DNA of 64,000 nucleotides, from positions 1,288,001 through 1,352,000 of the forward strand of contig NZ_CP106841.1 in NCBI RefSeq assembly GCF_027557445.1. The letters run 5' to 3'. This DNA is from Paenalcaligenes faecalis. GTDB lineage: Bacteria; Pseudomonadota; Gammaproteobacteria; Burkholderiales; Burkholderiaceae_B. Made by a program: the position numbers and the translations under genes. Positions within the stretch are counted from its first letter, which is position 1. Each line of letters begins with the position of its first letter. The notes below the pieces were generated by a model. That model saw nothing but the letters and a program-made list of their open reading frames with translations, was not told where the DNA came from and ran no database searches. Below, in pieces: positions 26,611 to 36,723 of this stretch.

Positions 26611-27837
26611 ATGAGGAAATCGTTGGCATCACCCTATTTAGTGCTTGGGGGCAGTACCTTTGCTTTTACTATTTGTTTTGCCGTTTGGATGATGTTTGCC
26701 GTACTCGGTATTCCTATACGTACCGAGCTCAATTTATCTCAAACACAATTTGGTTTATTAGCTGCCACACCCGTACTAACTGGATCTTTAGTGCGCGTAC
26801 CGCTAGGTATTTGGACAGATCGCTATGGCGGTCGTATTGTTTTTTTATGCACTATGCTAATCGCCGTTATACCGATTTGGCTATTGTCTTACGCCACTCA
26901 ATATTGGCAGTTTTTAGTACTCGCTTTATTTGTTGGCTTGGTGGGCGGCTCTTTTTCTGTAGGCACTCCTTATGTAGCGCGCTGGTTTCCTAAAAACAAA
27001 CAGGGGCTGGCAATGGGAATATTCGGAGCGGGTAATTCTGGAGCCGCGCTAACTAAGTTTGTGGCTCCAGCATTAATTGTGATGGCTGGTGGTGCTTGGA
27101 ACATTATTCCTCAGGTGTATTCAGTCGCCTTACTCATCACAGCAGTTATTTTTTGGTTATTAACCTCTACAGACCCAGCGCACAACTCACCCCAATCCAT
27201 CAGTCTTAAAGCTCAGATAGCTTTGATCAAAGACCCACGAGTTTTGCGTTATTGCCAATACTACTCGGTGGTATTTGGTGGCTACGTAGCGCTGTCTTTG
27301 TGGATGACGCAATACTACATAGGTGAGTACGGTTTCAACATCAAAACAGCCGCCTTTTTAGCAGCTTGCTTCTCTTTACCTGGTGGCGTATTACGTGCTG
27401 TAGGTGGCTGGATATCTGATAAGCATGGCGCTTATAAAACCACGTGGTGGGTGATGTGGGTGTGTTGGGTTGCCTTTTTCCTTTTAAGTTATCCAGACAC
27501 CTCTTTTACGATTAATACCGCAAAGGGTGAACAGAGTTTTCATATCGCACTTGGCCCAACTACTTTTACTATTTTAATTTTTGTGGTGGGCATAGCGATG
27601 GCCATAGGAAAAGCCTCTGTATTCAAATTCATTGCCGATGATTTTAGCGAAAACATCGGTGCTGTCTCAGGAATTGTAGGTTTAGCAGGCGGTTTAGGTG
27701 GTTTTATATTACCTATTTTATTTGGTGTGTTATTGGATTTTACTGGCATACGTTCTAGTAGTTTTATGCTGCTATACGGTACGGTTTGTATTTCCTTAAT
27801 TTGGATGCACTATAGTTTTAAAAAGGGGCAAGCATGA
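26611..27837 (+). CDS. narK1: NarK1-type nitrate/proton transporter (MFS)
   Basis: 408 aa, 12 membrane segments. Nitrate-porter signatures are visible: FGAGNSGAALTKFVAP near residue 138 and GGWISDKHGAY near 267. NarK1-type proteins import nitrate with protons to start respiration. The start has AAGGAAAG about 8 nt upstream, and the end overlaps narK2 by 4 nt. It is the first gene of the operon behind the FNR-type site. Confidence 0.92.
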   Translation: MRKSLASPYLVLGGSTFAFTICFAVWMMFAVLGIPIRTELNLSQTQFGLLAATPVLTGSLVRVPLGIWTDRYGGRIVFLCTMLIAVIPIWLLSYATQYWQFLVLALFVGLVGGSFSVGTPYVARWFPKNKQGLAMGIFGAGNSGAALTKFVAPALIVMAGGAWNIIPQVYSVALLITAVIFWLLTSTDPAHNSPQSISLKAQIALIKDPRVLRYCQYYSVVFGGYVALSLWMTQYYIGEYGFNIKTAAFLAACFSLPGGVLRAVGGWISDKHGAYKTTWWVMWVCWVAFFLLSYPDTSFTINTAKGEQSFHIALGPTTFTILIFVVGIAMAIGKASVFKFIADDFSENIGAVSGIVGLAGGLGGFILPILFGVLLDFTGIRSSSFMLLYGTVCISLIWMHYSFKKGQA

Positions 27838-29210
27838 GTCATAAATACGTACTCACACAATGGCAGCCAGAAAATACTGAATTTTGGAAAAATGAAGGCA
27901 GCAAGATCGCTTATAAAAATCTCTTCATTTCCATACCTGCTTTGGTATTAGCTTTTAGTGTGTGGATGCTTTGGAGCATAGTGGCGGTTAATTTAAATAA
28001 AGCGGGTTTTAATTTCACACCAAATGAGTTGTTTTGGTTGGCCGCCTTACCCTCTTTATCAGGCGCAATCTTACGTATTTTTTATTCTTTTTTAGTGCCT
28101 ATTTTTGGTGGTAGACGCTGGACAGCGATTTCTACCGCCATGTTGCTCATTCCAACCCTAGGCATTGGTTTTGCCTTAAAAGATTCCAGTACCTCATACA
28201 CCACCTTATTAATACTGGCGTTGCTTTGTGGCTTAGGTGGTGGCAATTTCAGCTCCAGTATGGCTAATATTAGCTTTTTCTTTCCTAAGGCGCGTAAAGG
28301 GTTAGCCACTGGGCTAAATGCGGGGGTTGGTAATTTAGGCGTCTCTCTAGCACAGTTTGCTATTCCTATTGCTATAGGGCTGAGTGTGTTTGGTGGTTTC
28401 GGTGGTGGCCCACAAGTGGTAGATGGTAATGCGTTTTGGATGCAAAACGCGGGTTTTATTTGGGTGCCATTTATTGTGGTGTGTTCTATAGCTGCCTGGT
28501 TTGGCATGAATGACATTGCGGACGCCAAAGGCTCTATTAAAGAGCAAGTCATTATTTTTAAGCGTAAACATAACTGGATTATGTGCTGGCTGTATGTGGG
28601 CACGTTTGGTTCTTTTATTGGTTTTTCAGCAGGCTTTGCCATGTTAAGCAGCTTACTTTTCCCTGAGAGTAATGCCGTGGCCTATGCCTTCTTAGGCCCG
28701 TTAATTGGCTCATTAACTCGTTCTGTAGGTGGCTGGATTTCCGATAAGCTGGGTGGCGCTAAGGTCACTCTCTATACCTTTGCCGCGATGACTGGCCTAG
28801 TGATTGCTCTGTTTTTTGTTATCCCTTCCGAAACACAGCCTGGTAATTTTTTCATTTTTCTTGGGCTTTTTATTGTGCTATTTGCCTTAACTGGTATTGG
28901 TAATGGTTCTACTTTCCGTATGATTCCTGTCATTTTCGCCTTAAAACATGCTCGCTTTTCAGCAGGAAAAACCGCAGAAGAGCAAGATAAAGCAAGGCTT
29001 GCAGCTAATAAAGAGTCTGCGGCAGTATTAGGCTTTACAGGAGCTGTAGGGGCTTTTGGTGGTTTTTTTATTCCTCGTAGCTTTGGAACTTCTATTGCAA
29101 TCACAGGTGGTATAGAAGCGGCCTTGGTTTCATTTGTTATTTTTTATCTAAGCTGTATGGCAATTACGTGGTGGTTTTATGCCCGCCGTAATGCTCCCAT
29201 GCCTTGCTAG
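27834..29210 (+). CDS. narK2: NarK2-type nitrate/nitrite antiporter (MFS)
   Basis: 458 aa, about 12 membrane segments. It has the second nitrate signature set (NAGVGNLGVSLAQFAIP; GGWISDKLGGAKVTL) and a longer loop (AEEQDKARLAANKESAAV) as in NarK2. It exchanges external nitrate for internal nitrite. NarK1 and NarK2 are a single fused protein in some denitrifiers such as Paracoccus; here they are separate but translationally coupled. It precedes narG by 27 nt. Confidence 0.92.
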   Translation: MSHKYVLTQWQPENTEFWKNEGSKIAYKNLFISIPALVLAFSVWMLWSIVAVNLNKAGFNFTPNELFWLAALPSLSGAILRIFYSFLVPIFGGRRWTAISTAMLLIPTLGIGFALKDSSTSYTTLLILALLCGLGGGNFSSSMANISFFFPKARKGLATGLNAGVGNLGVSLAQFAIPIAIGLSVFGGFGGGPQVVDGNAFWMQNAGFIWVPFIVVCSIAAWFGMNDIADAKGSIKEQVIIFKRKHNWIMCWLYVGTFGSFIGFSAGFAMLSSLLFPESNAVAYAFLGPLIGSLTRSVGGWISDKLGGAKVTLYTFAAMTGLVIALFFVIPSETQPGNFFIFLGLFIVLFALTGIGNGSTFRMIPVIFALKHARFSAGKTAEEQDKARLAANKESAAVLGFTGAVGAFGGFFIPRSFGTSIAITGGIEAALVSFVIFYLSCMAITWWFYARRNAPMPC

Positions 29211-29237
29211 TAAAACGATATTTATAAGGACAACAGC

Positions 29238-32200
29238 ATGAGTCATTTTTTAGACCGTTTGAATTTCATGTCACGCGTAAAGTCTACGTACTCAGAAGGG
29301 CATGGTGAGGTCGTAAATGAAGACCGTAAGTGGGAAAACGTTTATAGGGCGCGGTGGCAACACGATAAGATCGTGCGCTCAACGCATGGAGTTAACTGTA
29401 CTGGTTCCTGTTCATGGAAGATCTATGTAAAAAATGGATTAATCACCTGGGAAACCCAGCAAACCGATTACCCCACTACACGTCCAGACTTACCAAACCA
29501 TGAGCCGCGCGGTTGCCCGCGGGGTGCTTCCTATAGTTGGTACGTGTATTCAGCGCAACGTGTCAAATATCCATTAATACGTGGAGTACTGATGGAAATG
29601 TGGCAAGAGGCGCGTCAAACCTTAGACCCTATTGCTGCTTGGAAATCCATTGCAGAAAATCCTGAAAAAGCGCGTAGATACAAATCAGTACGTGGTTTGG
29701 GTGGCTTTGTACGTGCTGACTGGGATACGGCTACGGAAATGATTGCCGCGGCAAATGCTCACACCATTAAAGACTATGGCCCTGATCGTATTATCGGTTT
29801 TTCTCCTATCCCAGCGATGAGCATGGTGAGTTATGCCGCAGGTACCCGTTACTTAAGCTTATTAGGTGGCACCTGCCTCAGTTTTTATGACTGGTACTGC
29901 GACTTACCACCTGCTAGCCCTCAAGTGTGGGGTGAGCAAACTGATGTGGCCGAGTCGGCTGATTGGTACAATTCTAATTACTTAATAGTTTGGGGCTCAA
30001 ACGTGCCACAAACACGCACGCCAGATGCGCACTTTTATACTGAGGTGCGGTATAAAGGCACAAAAACGGTTGCTGTTTCTAGTGATTATGGTGAAATGGT
30101 TAAGTTTGGCGATATTTGGCTCGCACCGCGTCAAGGCACGGATGCTGCCTTAGCTATGGCAATGGGGCATGTGATTTTGACAGAATTCCATAGACCGAAT
30201 AAGTCCGATTATTTCACTGGCTATATGAAGCAATACACCGATATGCCTATGCTGGTGATGCTGGAAGAGCATAATGGCTTATTGTATCCAGGCCAGTATT
30301 TACGCGCATCCCATTTAGACAATAATTTAGGGCAGGTGAATAATCCAGAGTGGAAAACATTGATGATTGATGGCTCCACTGAGGAGATAGTGGTGCCTAA
30401 TGGCACTATTGGCTTACGTTGGGGCGAAGGTGAGCACACAGAAGGCCATCCACAGCGCTGGAATCTAGAGATGCGTGACGTAAGCACTGGGCGTGATATA
30501 GATCCTCAGCTTAGCCTAATAGAAAAGCACGATGCGGTGGCTGAGGTGGCTTTCCCCTATTTTGGTGGCGAGCATAGCGATACCCTATTAAGAAAAGTAC
30601 CAGTGCGCACGCTACAAACTAGTGATGGTAAAACCATTCAAGTTGCCACCGTTTATGATTTGCAAATGGCAAATTACGGTGTAAATGTGGGCTTAGGTAG
30701 TGAAAATGTTGCCACAAGTTTTGATGACGATATTCCTTACACACCAGCTTGGCAAGAAAAACACACCACCGTACCCCGTCATTTAGTAATTCAAGTGGCA
30801 CGTGAATTTGCACAAAATGCGCACGACACCAAAGGACGCTCCATGGTGATTGTAGGGGCTGGTTTAAACCACTGGTATCACATGGACATGACCTACCGCG
30901 CCATTATTGGCATGCTAGTGATGTGTGGTTGTGTGGGTAAAAGTGGTGGTGGTTGGGCGCACTACGTAGGTCAAGAAAAGCTTAGACCACAGTTTGGCTG
31001 GACGCCTTTGGCATTTGGCTTAGACTGGTCACGCCCACCTCGTCAGATGAATGGCACTTCGTTCTTTTATGCACACACAGGTCAATGGCGCCATGAGCAG
31101 CTCAATGTGGATGAAATCTTATCACCCACGGCAGATTTATCTGCCTATGAAGGCATGAGCATGATTGACTTAAACGCGAAGTCTGAGCGTTTAGGCTGGT
31201 TACCCTCCGCACCGCAATTAGAGCGTAACCCCTTAGATGTGGTGGCTGAAGCTAGGAAAAAAGGCATTGATCCTATACAGCACACCGTTGATTCACTTAA
31301 AAACGGCTCATTGCGCATGAGCTGTGAAGACCCAGATGCTCCCGCCAACTTCCCACGTAATTTGTTCATATGGCGCTCAAACTTATTTGGCTCCAGTGGT
31401 AAGGGCCATGAGTATATGTTGAAGTACTTCTTAGGTACCCAAAACGCCCTGTTTAGTGAAGAAAAAGATGGCATTCGCCCTAAAGAGGTGGCATACCGCG
31501 ATGAGGAAAATGACGGCAAACTTGATCTGTTAACGGTGCTCGATTTTCGTATGAGTACATCTTGTTTGTACGGTGATATCGTTTTACCTACGGCCACTTG
31601 GTATGAGAAAGACGATTTAAACACCTCCGATATGCACCCCTTTATTCACCCCTTAAGTGAAGCGGTACAGCCCTTATGGGAAAGTAAATCCGATTGGGAG
31701 ATTTATAAGCTTTTAGCGAAGAAATTCACTGAAATAGGTGGTCCATACTTAGGTGAGCGCGAGGACATTGTGTTGACTCCTTTGATGCACGATACCCCTA
31801 GTGAATTAGGCCAAGCCTTTGAGCCTAAAGATTGGAAGTACGGTGAGTGTGATCTGATTCCAGGTAAAACCGCGCCCTCCATGACAGTTGTAAAACGCGA
31901 TTACAACGAAATTTATCGTAAATTCACTTCTACCGGCCCCCTCTTAGATGAGTTGGGCAATGGTGGTAAAGGCATTACCTGGGATACGAAAGAGGAAATA
32001 GGTCAGTTAGCTAAACAAAATAAAGCCGTCTTGGATGAGGGCATTAGTAAAGGACGTCCGCGCTTGGATTCAGCCATTGATGCCGCAGAAATGATCTTAG
32101 GTTTAGCACCTGAAACCAATGGTCATGTGGCGGTAAAAGCGTGGGAGGCCTTAGAGAAAATTACAGGCCGTAAGCACACGCACTTAGCTGAAGGCCGTGC

Positions 32201-32978
32201 TCATGAGAAAATTCATTTCTCCAGTATTCAAGTCCAGCCTCGTAAAATTATTTCTGCACCTACGTGGTCAGGCTTAGAAAGCGAAGAGGTCAGTTACAAC
32301 GCAGGCTATACCAACGTTCATGAGTTAATTCCTTGGCGTACCATTACGGGCCGCCAGCAATTTTATCAGGACCATCGTTGGATGTTAGATTTTGGTGAAG
32401 GCTTTTGTGTCTATAAACCAGCCGTAGATATGAAATCCGTCAAGCCCATGATGGATAAACACTCCAATGGCCATCCAGAGCTGGTGTTAAATTGGCTCAC
32501 CCCGCACCAAAAGTGGGGCATCCATAGTACCTACTCCGATAACCTCCACATGCTTACGCTGGGCAGGGGTGGTCCTAATGTGTGGATTTCAGAAATCGAA
32601 GCCAAACGCGCAGGCTTAGTGGATAACGACTGGGTGGAAATTTTCAACTTGAATGGGGTTGTTACAGCTCGCGTGGTGGTCAGTCAGCGTATCCCTACCG
32701 GCGTGTGTCTGATGTATCACGCCCAAGAGAAAAACGTCAATGTGCCTGGCTCACAGTTAAGTCAAAAGCGCGGTGGTATTCATAACTCCGTCACCCGCAC
32801 CGTATTAAAGCCCACACACATGATTGGTGGCTATGCGCAGCAGGCCTATGGCTTTAACTACTACGGCACCGTAGGCAGTAATAGAGACGAGTTTGTGGTA
32901 TTACGCAAACTCGATAAAGTTGAGTGGATGGAAGAGCCACTTAATCCTACAGAAACAACGGCAGGAGCACTCAAATGA
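29238..32978 (+). CDS. narG: Respiratory nitrate reductase alpha subunit NarG
   Basis: 1246 aa, standard size. The N-terminus has the FS0 cluster ligands HGVNCTGSCSW (His and Cys) and a later Cys (RGCPRGASY). The Mo-coordinating Asp lies in SFYDWYCDLPPASP. It binds the molybdenum bis-MGD cofactor and reduces nitrate to nitrite at the cytoplasmic face of the membrane. No twin-arginine signal is seen, as expected. The stop overlaps narH by 4 nt. Frame and motifs intact. Confidence 0.97.
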   Translation: MSHFLDRLNFMSRVKSTYSEGHGEVVNEDRKWENVYRARWQHDKIVRSTHGVNCTGSCSWKIYVKNGLITWETQQTDYPTTRPDLPNHEPRGCPRGASYSWYVYSAQRVKYPLIRGVLMEMWQEARQTLDPIAAWKSIAENPEKARRYKSVRGLGGFVRADWDTATEMIAAANAHTIKDYGPDRIIGFSPIPAMSMVSYAAGTRYLSLLGGTCLSFYDWYCDLPPASPQVWGEQTDVAESADWYNSNYLIVWGSNVPQTRTPDAHFYTEVRYKGTKTVAVSSDYGEMVKFGDIWLAPRQGTDAALAMAMGHVILTEFHRPNKSDYFTGYMKQYTDMPMLVMLEEHNGLLYPGQYLRASHLDNNLGQVNNPEWKTLMIDGSTEEIVVPNGTIGLRWGEGEHTEGHPQRWNLEMRDVSTGRDIDPQLSLIEKHDAVAEVAFPYFGGEHSDTLLRKVPVRTLQTSDGKTIQVATVYDLQMANYGVNVGLGSENVATSFDDDIPYTPAWQEKHTTVPRHLVIQVAREFAQNAHDTKGRSMVIVGAGLNHWYHMDMTYRAIIGMLVMCGCVGKSGGGWAHYVGQEKLRPQFGWTPLAFGLDWSRPPRQMNGTSFFYAHTGQWRHEQLNVDEILSPTADLSAYEGMSMIDLNAKSERLGWLPSAPQLERNPLDVVAEARKKGIDPIQHTVDSLKNGSLRMSCEDPDAPANFPRNLFIWRSNLFGSSGKGHEYMLKYFLGTQNALFSEEKDGIRPKEVAYRDEENDGKLDLLTVLDFRMSTSCLYGDIVLPTATWYEKDDLNTSDMHPFIHPLSEAVQPLWESKSDWEIYKLLAKKFTEIGGPYLGEREDIVLTPLMHDTPSELGQAFEPKDWKYGECDLIPGKTAPSMTVVKRDYNEIYRKFTSTGPLLDELGNGGKGITWDTKEEIGQLAKQNKAVLDEGISKGRPRLDSAIDAAEMILGLAPETNGHVAVKAWEALEKITGRKHTHLAEGRAHEKIHFSSIQVQPRKIISAPTWSGLESEEVSYNAGYTNVHELIPWRTITGRQQFYQDHRWMLDFGEGFCVYKPAVDMKSVKPMMDKHSNGHPELVLNWLTPHQKWGIHSTYSDNLHMLTLGRGGPNVWISEIEAKRAGLVDNDWVEIFNLNGVVTARVVVSQRIPTGVCLMYHAQEKNVNVPGSQLSQKRGGIHNSVTRTVLKPTHMIGGYAQQAYGFNYYGTVGSNRDEFVVLRKLDKVEWMEEPLNPTETTAGALK

Positions 32979-34591
32979 AAATTCGTGCACAAATAGGTAT
33001 GGTGCTCAATCTGGATAAATGTATTGGCTGTCATACATGTTCCGTCACATGTAAAACCGTCTGGACCAGCCGAGAAGGTGTGGAATACGCGTGGTTTAAT
33101 AATGTGGAAACTAAGCCAGGCGTGGGCTATCCCAAAGATTGGCAAAATCAAGACAAGTGGAAAGGCGGCTGGATACGTGATAGCAAAGGGAATTTAAAAC
33201 CCAAGCAAGGTGGTAAATTACGTATCTTAGCAAACTTGTTTGCAAATCCACATTTGCCACAGATTGACGATTACTACGAACCCTTCACTTATGATTATCA
33301 GCATTTACAAAATGCACCATTAAGCCGCACACCACCAACCGCGCGCCCAGTGTCTGTGATAACGGGTCAAAAAATGGAGAAAATTAACTGGGGGCCAAAC
33401 TGGGAGGACGATTTAGGCGGTGAGTTTAGTGCGCGTAGTAAAGATCAGCTCTTTGAAAATGTGCAAAAAGAGATGTACTCCACCTTTGAAAATACCTTTA
33501 TGATGTATTTGCCTAGACTGTGTGAGCACTGTTTGAACCCCACCTGTGTGGCCAGCTGTCCATCGGGCTCCATCTATAAAAGAGAAGACGATGGTATTGT
33601 CTTGGTGGATCAAGACAAATGCCGAGGCTGGCGTATGTGTATTTCTGGCTGCCCTTATAAAAAAGTGTATTACAACTGGAAAAGCGGTAAAGCAGAAAAA
33701 TGCACCTTTTGCTATCCACGTATTGAAGCTGGACAGCCCACTGTTTGCTCCGAAACCTGTGTAGGGCGTATTCGCTATTTAGGTGTATTACTTTATGACG
33801 CAGATCGTATTGCTGAAGCGGCTTCTGTGCCAGATGAGCAAGACTTATACGAAGCGCAGCTGGATGTATTTTTAGATCCTAATGACCCCGAAGTTCGAGC
33901 CAAAGCCTTAGAACAAGGCATTCCAGAAAGTTGGGTCACAGCTGCACAAAGATCTCCCGTATACAAAATGGCGTGCGAATGGAAAGTGGCATTCCCCTTA
34001 CACCCGGAGTTTCGTACCTTGCCTATGGTTTGGTATATACCACCGCTATCGCCCATACAGTCTGCGGCGGAGTCTGGGCAAATGCCGCATGCCACCATTG
34101 GTAAAGCCAGCATAATCCCAGATGTGGATAGCTTACGCATCCCTGTGCGTTATTTAGCAAATCTGCTCACTGCTGGTAAAGAGCAGCCTATTACTCATGC
34201 ACTAAAGCGTCTCTTAGCAATGCGGGCTTATAAGCGCTCTGAAGTGGTACATGGCGAACCCGATCAGCAAGTATTAGATGACGTGGGCTTAGACGCACGT
34301 ACGGTAGAAGACATGTACCAAATTATGGCTATCGCGGATTATAAAGATCGTTTTGTGATCCCTACCAGTCATAAAGAGAAAGTAGAAAATAGCCTGGAGG
34401 ATCAAGGCAGCTGCGGCTTTACCTTTGGCAATAATTGCAGCGGCGGCATGTCGGCCCCTAATTTATTTGGTAAGCCACGCCATCATGCTAACCCAGGAGC
34501 TAAAGGCGGCCCTACTGTGATTGCTCGTGAAATCAAGCGTCAGCCTAATCCTAATAAATCGAACCCGGAGGATAAGCATGCTTCTTTATAA
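32975..34591 (+). CDS. narH: Respiratory nitrate reductase beta subunit NarH
   Basis: 538 aa, slightly longer than the usual 510. Four Fe-S cluster motifs are present: CIGCHTCSVTC, CEHCLNPTCVASC, CRGWRMCISGC (with the characteristic Trp in place of a Cys) and CTFCYPRIEAGQPTVCSETC. It passes electrons from NarI to NarG. The extra length is a C-terminal tail after SCGFTFGNNCSGGMS. It overlaps narJ by 14 nt. Confidence 0.96.
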   Translation: MKIRAQIGMVLNLDKCIGCHTCSVTCKTVWTSREGVEYAWFNNVETKPGVGYPKDWQNQDKWKGGWIRDSKGNLKPKQGGKLRILANLFANPHLPQIDDYYEPFTYDYQHLQNAPLSRTPPTARPVSVITGQKMEKINWGPNWEDDLGGEFSARSKDQLFENVQKEMYSTFENTFMMYLPRLCEHCLNPTCVASCPSGSIYKREDDGIVLVDQDKCRGWRMCISGCPYKKVYYNWKSGKAEKCTFCYPRIEAGQPTVCSETCVGRIRYLGVLLYDADRIAEAASVPDEQDLYEAQLDVFLDPNDPEVRAKALEQGIPESWVTAAQRSPVYKMACEWKVAFPLHPEFRTLPMVWYIPPLSPIQSAAESGQMPHATIGKASIIPDVDSLRIPVRYLANLLTAGKEQPITHALKRLLAMRAYKRSEVVHGEPDQQVLDDVGLDARTVEDMYQIMAIADYKDRFVIPTSHKEKVENSLEDQGSCGFTFGNNCSGGMSAPNLFGKPRHHANPGAKGGPTVIAREIKRQPNPNKSNPEDKHASL

Positions 34592-35234
34592 AATACTTTC
34601 TGCGCTCATGGATTATCCCAAAGAAGGGTTAATCCAGGCCCTACCCGAAATTCGGCAGCATCTGCTCTCTACGCCTGCCGCCGAGAAAGAGTTAAGCACT
34701 TTGCTAGACTATCTAGAGCAAACACGTTTAATCACCGTACAGGAAAACTACGTAGCCACTTTTGATAGAACGCCATCAAACTCGTTACATTTGTTTGAGC
34801 ACATTCACGGTGAAAGTCGAGATCGTGGTCAGGCGATGGTGGATTTGATGGAGGAGTATAAAAGTCATGGCTTTGAGGTCACTTCTGCTGAACTACCAGA
34901 TTACATTCCTTTGTTCTTAGAGTTCTTAAGTCAACAATCAGAGGAAGGGGCTTTAGCCTTACTCAATGAGGCTATTCATATTATGGCGGCTATAGGTAAA
35001 CGGCTTGAAGAAAGTCAAAGTGTGTATGCAGCACCTTTTGTGGTGTTAAGGCAATTAGCCACTGTAGAGCCCCTAGAGTTAGAAATTGCACCAGTACGTG
35101 ATATGGATGAAGCCATGGAGCGTTTCGGTGTAAACCAAGAAGGCACTGAACCCCTACTACATGGTCAGTTTGGAGAGCAAGCCATTCGCTTTTATCCAAA
35201 ACGTAAAGAGCAAACTGCTGGAGAGCAGCCATGA
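34578..35234 (+). CDS. narJ: Nitrate reductase assembly chaperone NarJ
   Basis: 218 aa from the ATG at 34578 (MLLYKILSALMDYP), which follows GGAGGATAAGC; a longer frame from 34521 lies within narH and is not needed. The helical TorD/NarJ-type fold includes LFEHIHGESRDRGQAMVDL and LPDYIPLFLEFLS, the family hallmark. NarJ holds apo-NarGH for cofactor insertion. It overlaps both neighbours, narH by 14 nt and narI by 4 nt. Confidence 0.94.
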   Translation: MLLYKILSALMDYPKEGLIQALPEIRQHLLSTPAAEKELSTLLDYLEQTRLITVQENYVATFDRTPSNSLHLFEHIHGESRDRGQAMVDLMEEYKSHGFEVTSAELPDYIPLFLEFLSQQSEEGALALLNEAIHIMAAIGKRLEESQSVYAAPFVVLRQLATVEPLELEIAPVRDMDEAMERFGVNQEGTEPLLHGQFGEQAIRFYPKRKEQTAGEQP

Positions 35235-35920
35235 AAACAATTAATTTATTTTTTTTTGGAATTTACCCTTATATTGCACTCACTGTTTTCTTTGTGGGCA
35301 GCTTATTGCGCTTTGATAGAGAGCAGTACACCTGGAAAAGTGAGAGCTCACAGTTGCTTTATAGTGGATCGTTACGCTTAGGTAATATTTTATTTCATGT
35401 AGGTATTATTGGTTTGTTTTTTGGCCATTTAGTGGGCTTATTAACCCCCGTCATTGTTTGGGATACTTTAGGTATTTCACACAGCACTAAACAAGCCATC
35501 GCTGTTTGGTCAGGTGGCACCTTAGGCATATTGTGTTTAATAGGTTTGAGCTTATTAATTCATCGCCGCTTAACTAGCCCACGCCTAGCTGCTGTAACAC
35601 AGCCTATGGATAAAGTTTTATTGGTTTGGATATTAATCACCTTATTATTAGGCTTGTCTACTATCTTTTTATCTGTAGAGCATTCAGATGGAAGTGTGAT
35701 GGTGCTACTAATGAACTGGGCTCAGCATGTGGTGACCTTACGCGGGGCTACAGGGGCCGAGTACTTAGTGGCTGTGCCTATTTTATTTAAAGCCCACTTA
35801 TTTATGGGAATGACACTTTTCTTAATCTTTCCTTTCACACGTTTAGTCCATGTATGGAGCGGCTTTGCCACAGTATTTTATTTAGGCAGAGCTTGGCAGT
35901 TAGTTAGACCACGTCATTAA
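35231..35920 (+). CDS. narI: Respiratory nitrate reductase gamma subunit NarI
   Basis: 229 aa membrane cytochrome b with five hydrophobic segments. His residues of the expected heme ligands are in LFHVGIIGLFFGH (second segment) and in LFKAHLFMGM and FTRLVHVWS (last segments). It oxidises quinol and anchors NarGH. Residues and length are normal. It is followed by the parvulin gene after 25 nt. Confidence 0.95.
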   Translation: MKTINLFFFGIYPYIALTVFFVGSLLRFDREQYTWKSESSQLLYSGSLRLGNILFHVGIIGLFFGHLVGLLTPVIVWDTLGISHSTKQAIAVWSGGTLGILCLIGLSLLIHRRLTSPRLAAVTQPMDKVLLVWILITLLLGLSTIFLSVEHSDGSVMVLLMNWAQHVVTLRGATGAEYLVAVPILFKAHLFMGMTLFLIFPFTRLVHVWSGFATVFYLGRAWQLVRPRH

Positions 35921-35945
35921 ACCATAAAAGCAAAGAGGTAAATCA

Positions 35946-36707
35946 ATGCAAATGCAACCAGTCAAAGTAAATGGTATTCCCATACCTGAGGCAGATATCC
36001 TAAATGAGATAGATCATCACAAAGAGGCTAGTGATCCTTGGGATATGGCAATAAGCACCTTAATATTAAGACGCTTATTGCTTGAAGAGGCTCTGCGCTT
36101 AGAGCTCAGTGCTCAATCAGAGGAGGATCTGTTTACTTTACTGTTGCAGCATGAGGTCACATTACCCACTTTAAATGAAGAGGAATGTTTACGGCATTAT
36201 GAGCAGAATATCAATTATTTCAAGGTGGGCACAGCGGCAGATACAGATCACATTTTATTTCAAACTACAGCACGCCTAGATCAAGACGCTTTACATAAAA
36301 AAGCACAACAGGTATTGGATAAAGTTCTAGCAGAGCCAGCTCGTTTTGGAGAGTTTGCCCGTAAATATTCAAATTGCCCGTCTTCAGAAGACGGTGGGTT
36401 TTTAGGAACACTACAAAAAGGCCAAACAGTGCCTGAGTTTGAAGAGGTGATATTTCGTGCCAAGGTTGGGCAAATACACCCTGCCTTAGTAGAAACCCGA
36501 TTTGGCTTTCATATTATACGAGTGCAACAGCGCGTTGAGGGTGAGCTGTTAGCCTATGAAGTAGTAGCAGACCGTATTCGTGAGGGACTAAAAGAGGTCA
36601 ATCAAAATACGGCTTGGCGTCAGTACATTCAGCATCTGATTAAAGAAGCCCATATAGAAGGCTTCGATTATGAATCTTACTTGGATGAAAATGTGTTTTT
36701 AAGCTAA
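35946..36707 (+). CDS. Parvulin-type peptidyl-prolyl isomerase in the nar operon
   Basis: 253 aa. The parvulin domain (about 95-205) has DHILFQTTARLD, FARKYSNCPSSEDGGFLGTL, KGQTVPEFEEVIF and TRFGFHIIRV. No signal peptide is seen, suggesting a cytoplasmic protein. Isomerases of this type (PpiC/NifM-like) follow narI in several beta- and gammaproteobacterial nar operons and may help NarGH folding; the exact role is not proven. Start codon follows AAAGAGG. Last gene of the operon. Confidence 0.88.
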   Translation: MQMQPVKVNGIPIPEADILNEIDHHKEASDPWDMAISTLILRRLLLEEALRLELSAQSEEDLFTLLLQHEVTLPTLNEEECLRHYEQNINYFKVGTAADTDHILFQTTARLDQDALHKKAQQVLDKVLAEPARFGEFARKYSNCPSSEDGGFLGTLQKGQTVPEFEEVIFRAKVGQIHPALVETRFGFHIIRVQQRVEGELLAYEVVADRIREGLKEVNQNTAWRQYIQHLIKEAHIEGFDYESYLDENVFLS

Positions 36708-36723
36708 AAACTAATACTACTTA

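Noticed and set aside
34521-34577. Extended N-terminus for NarJ
   Set aside because: The extra 19 residues lie within narH and match no NarJ. The ATG at 34578 has GGAGG upstream and the family start.
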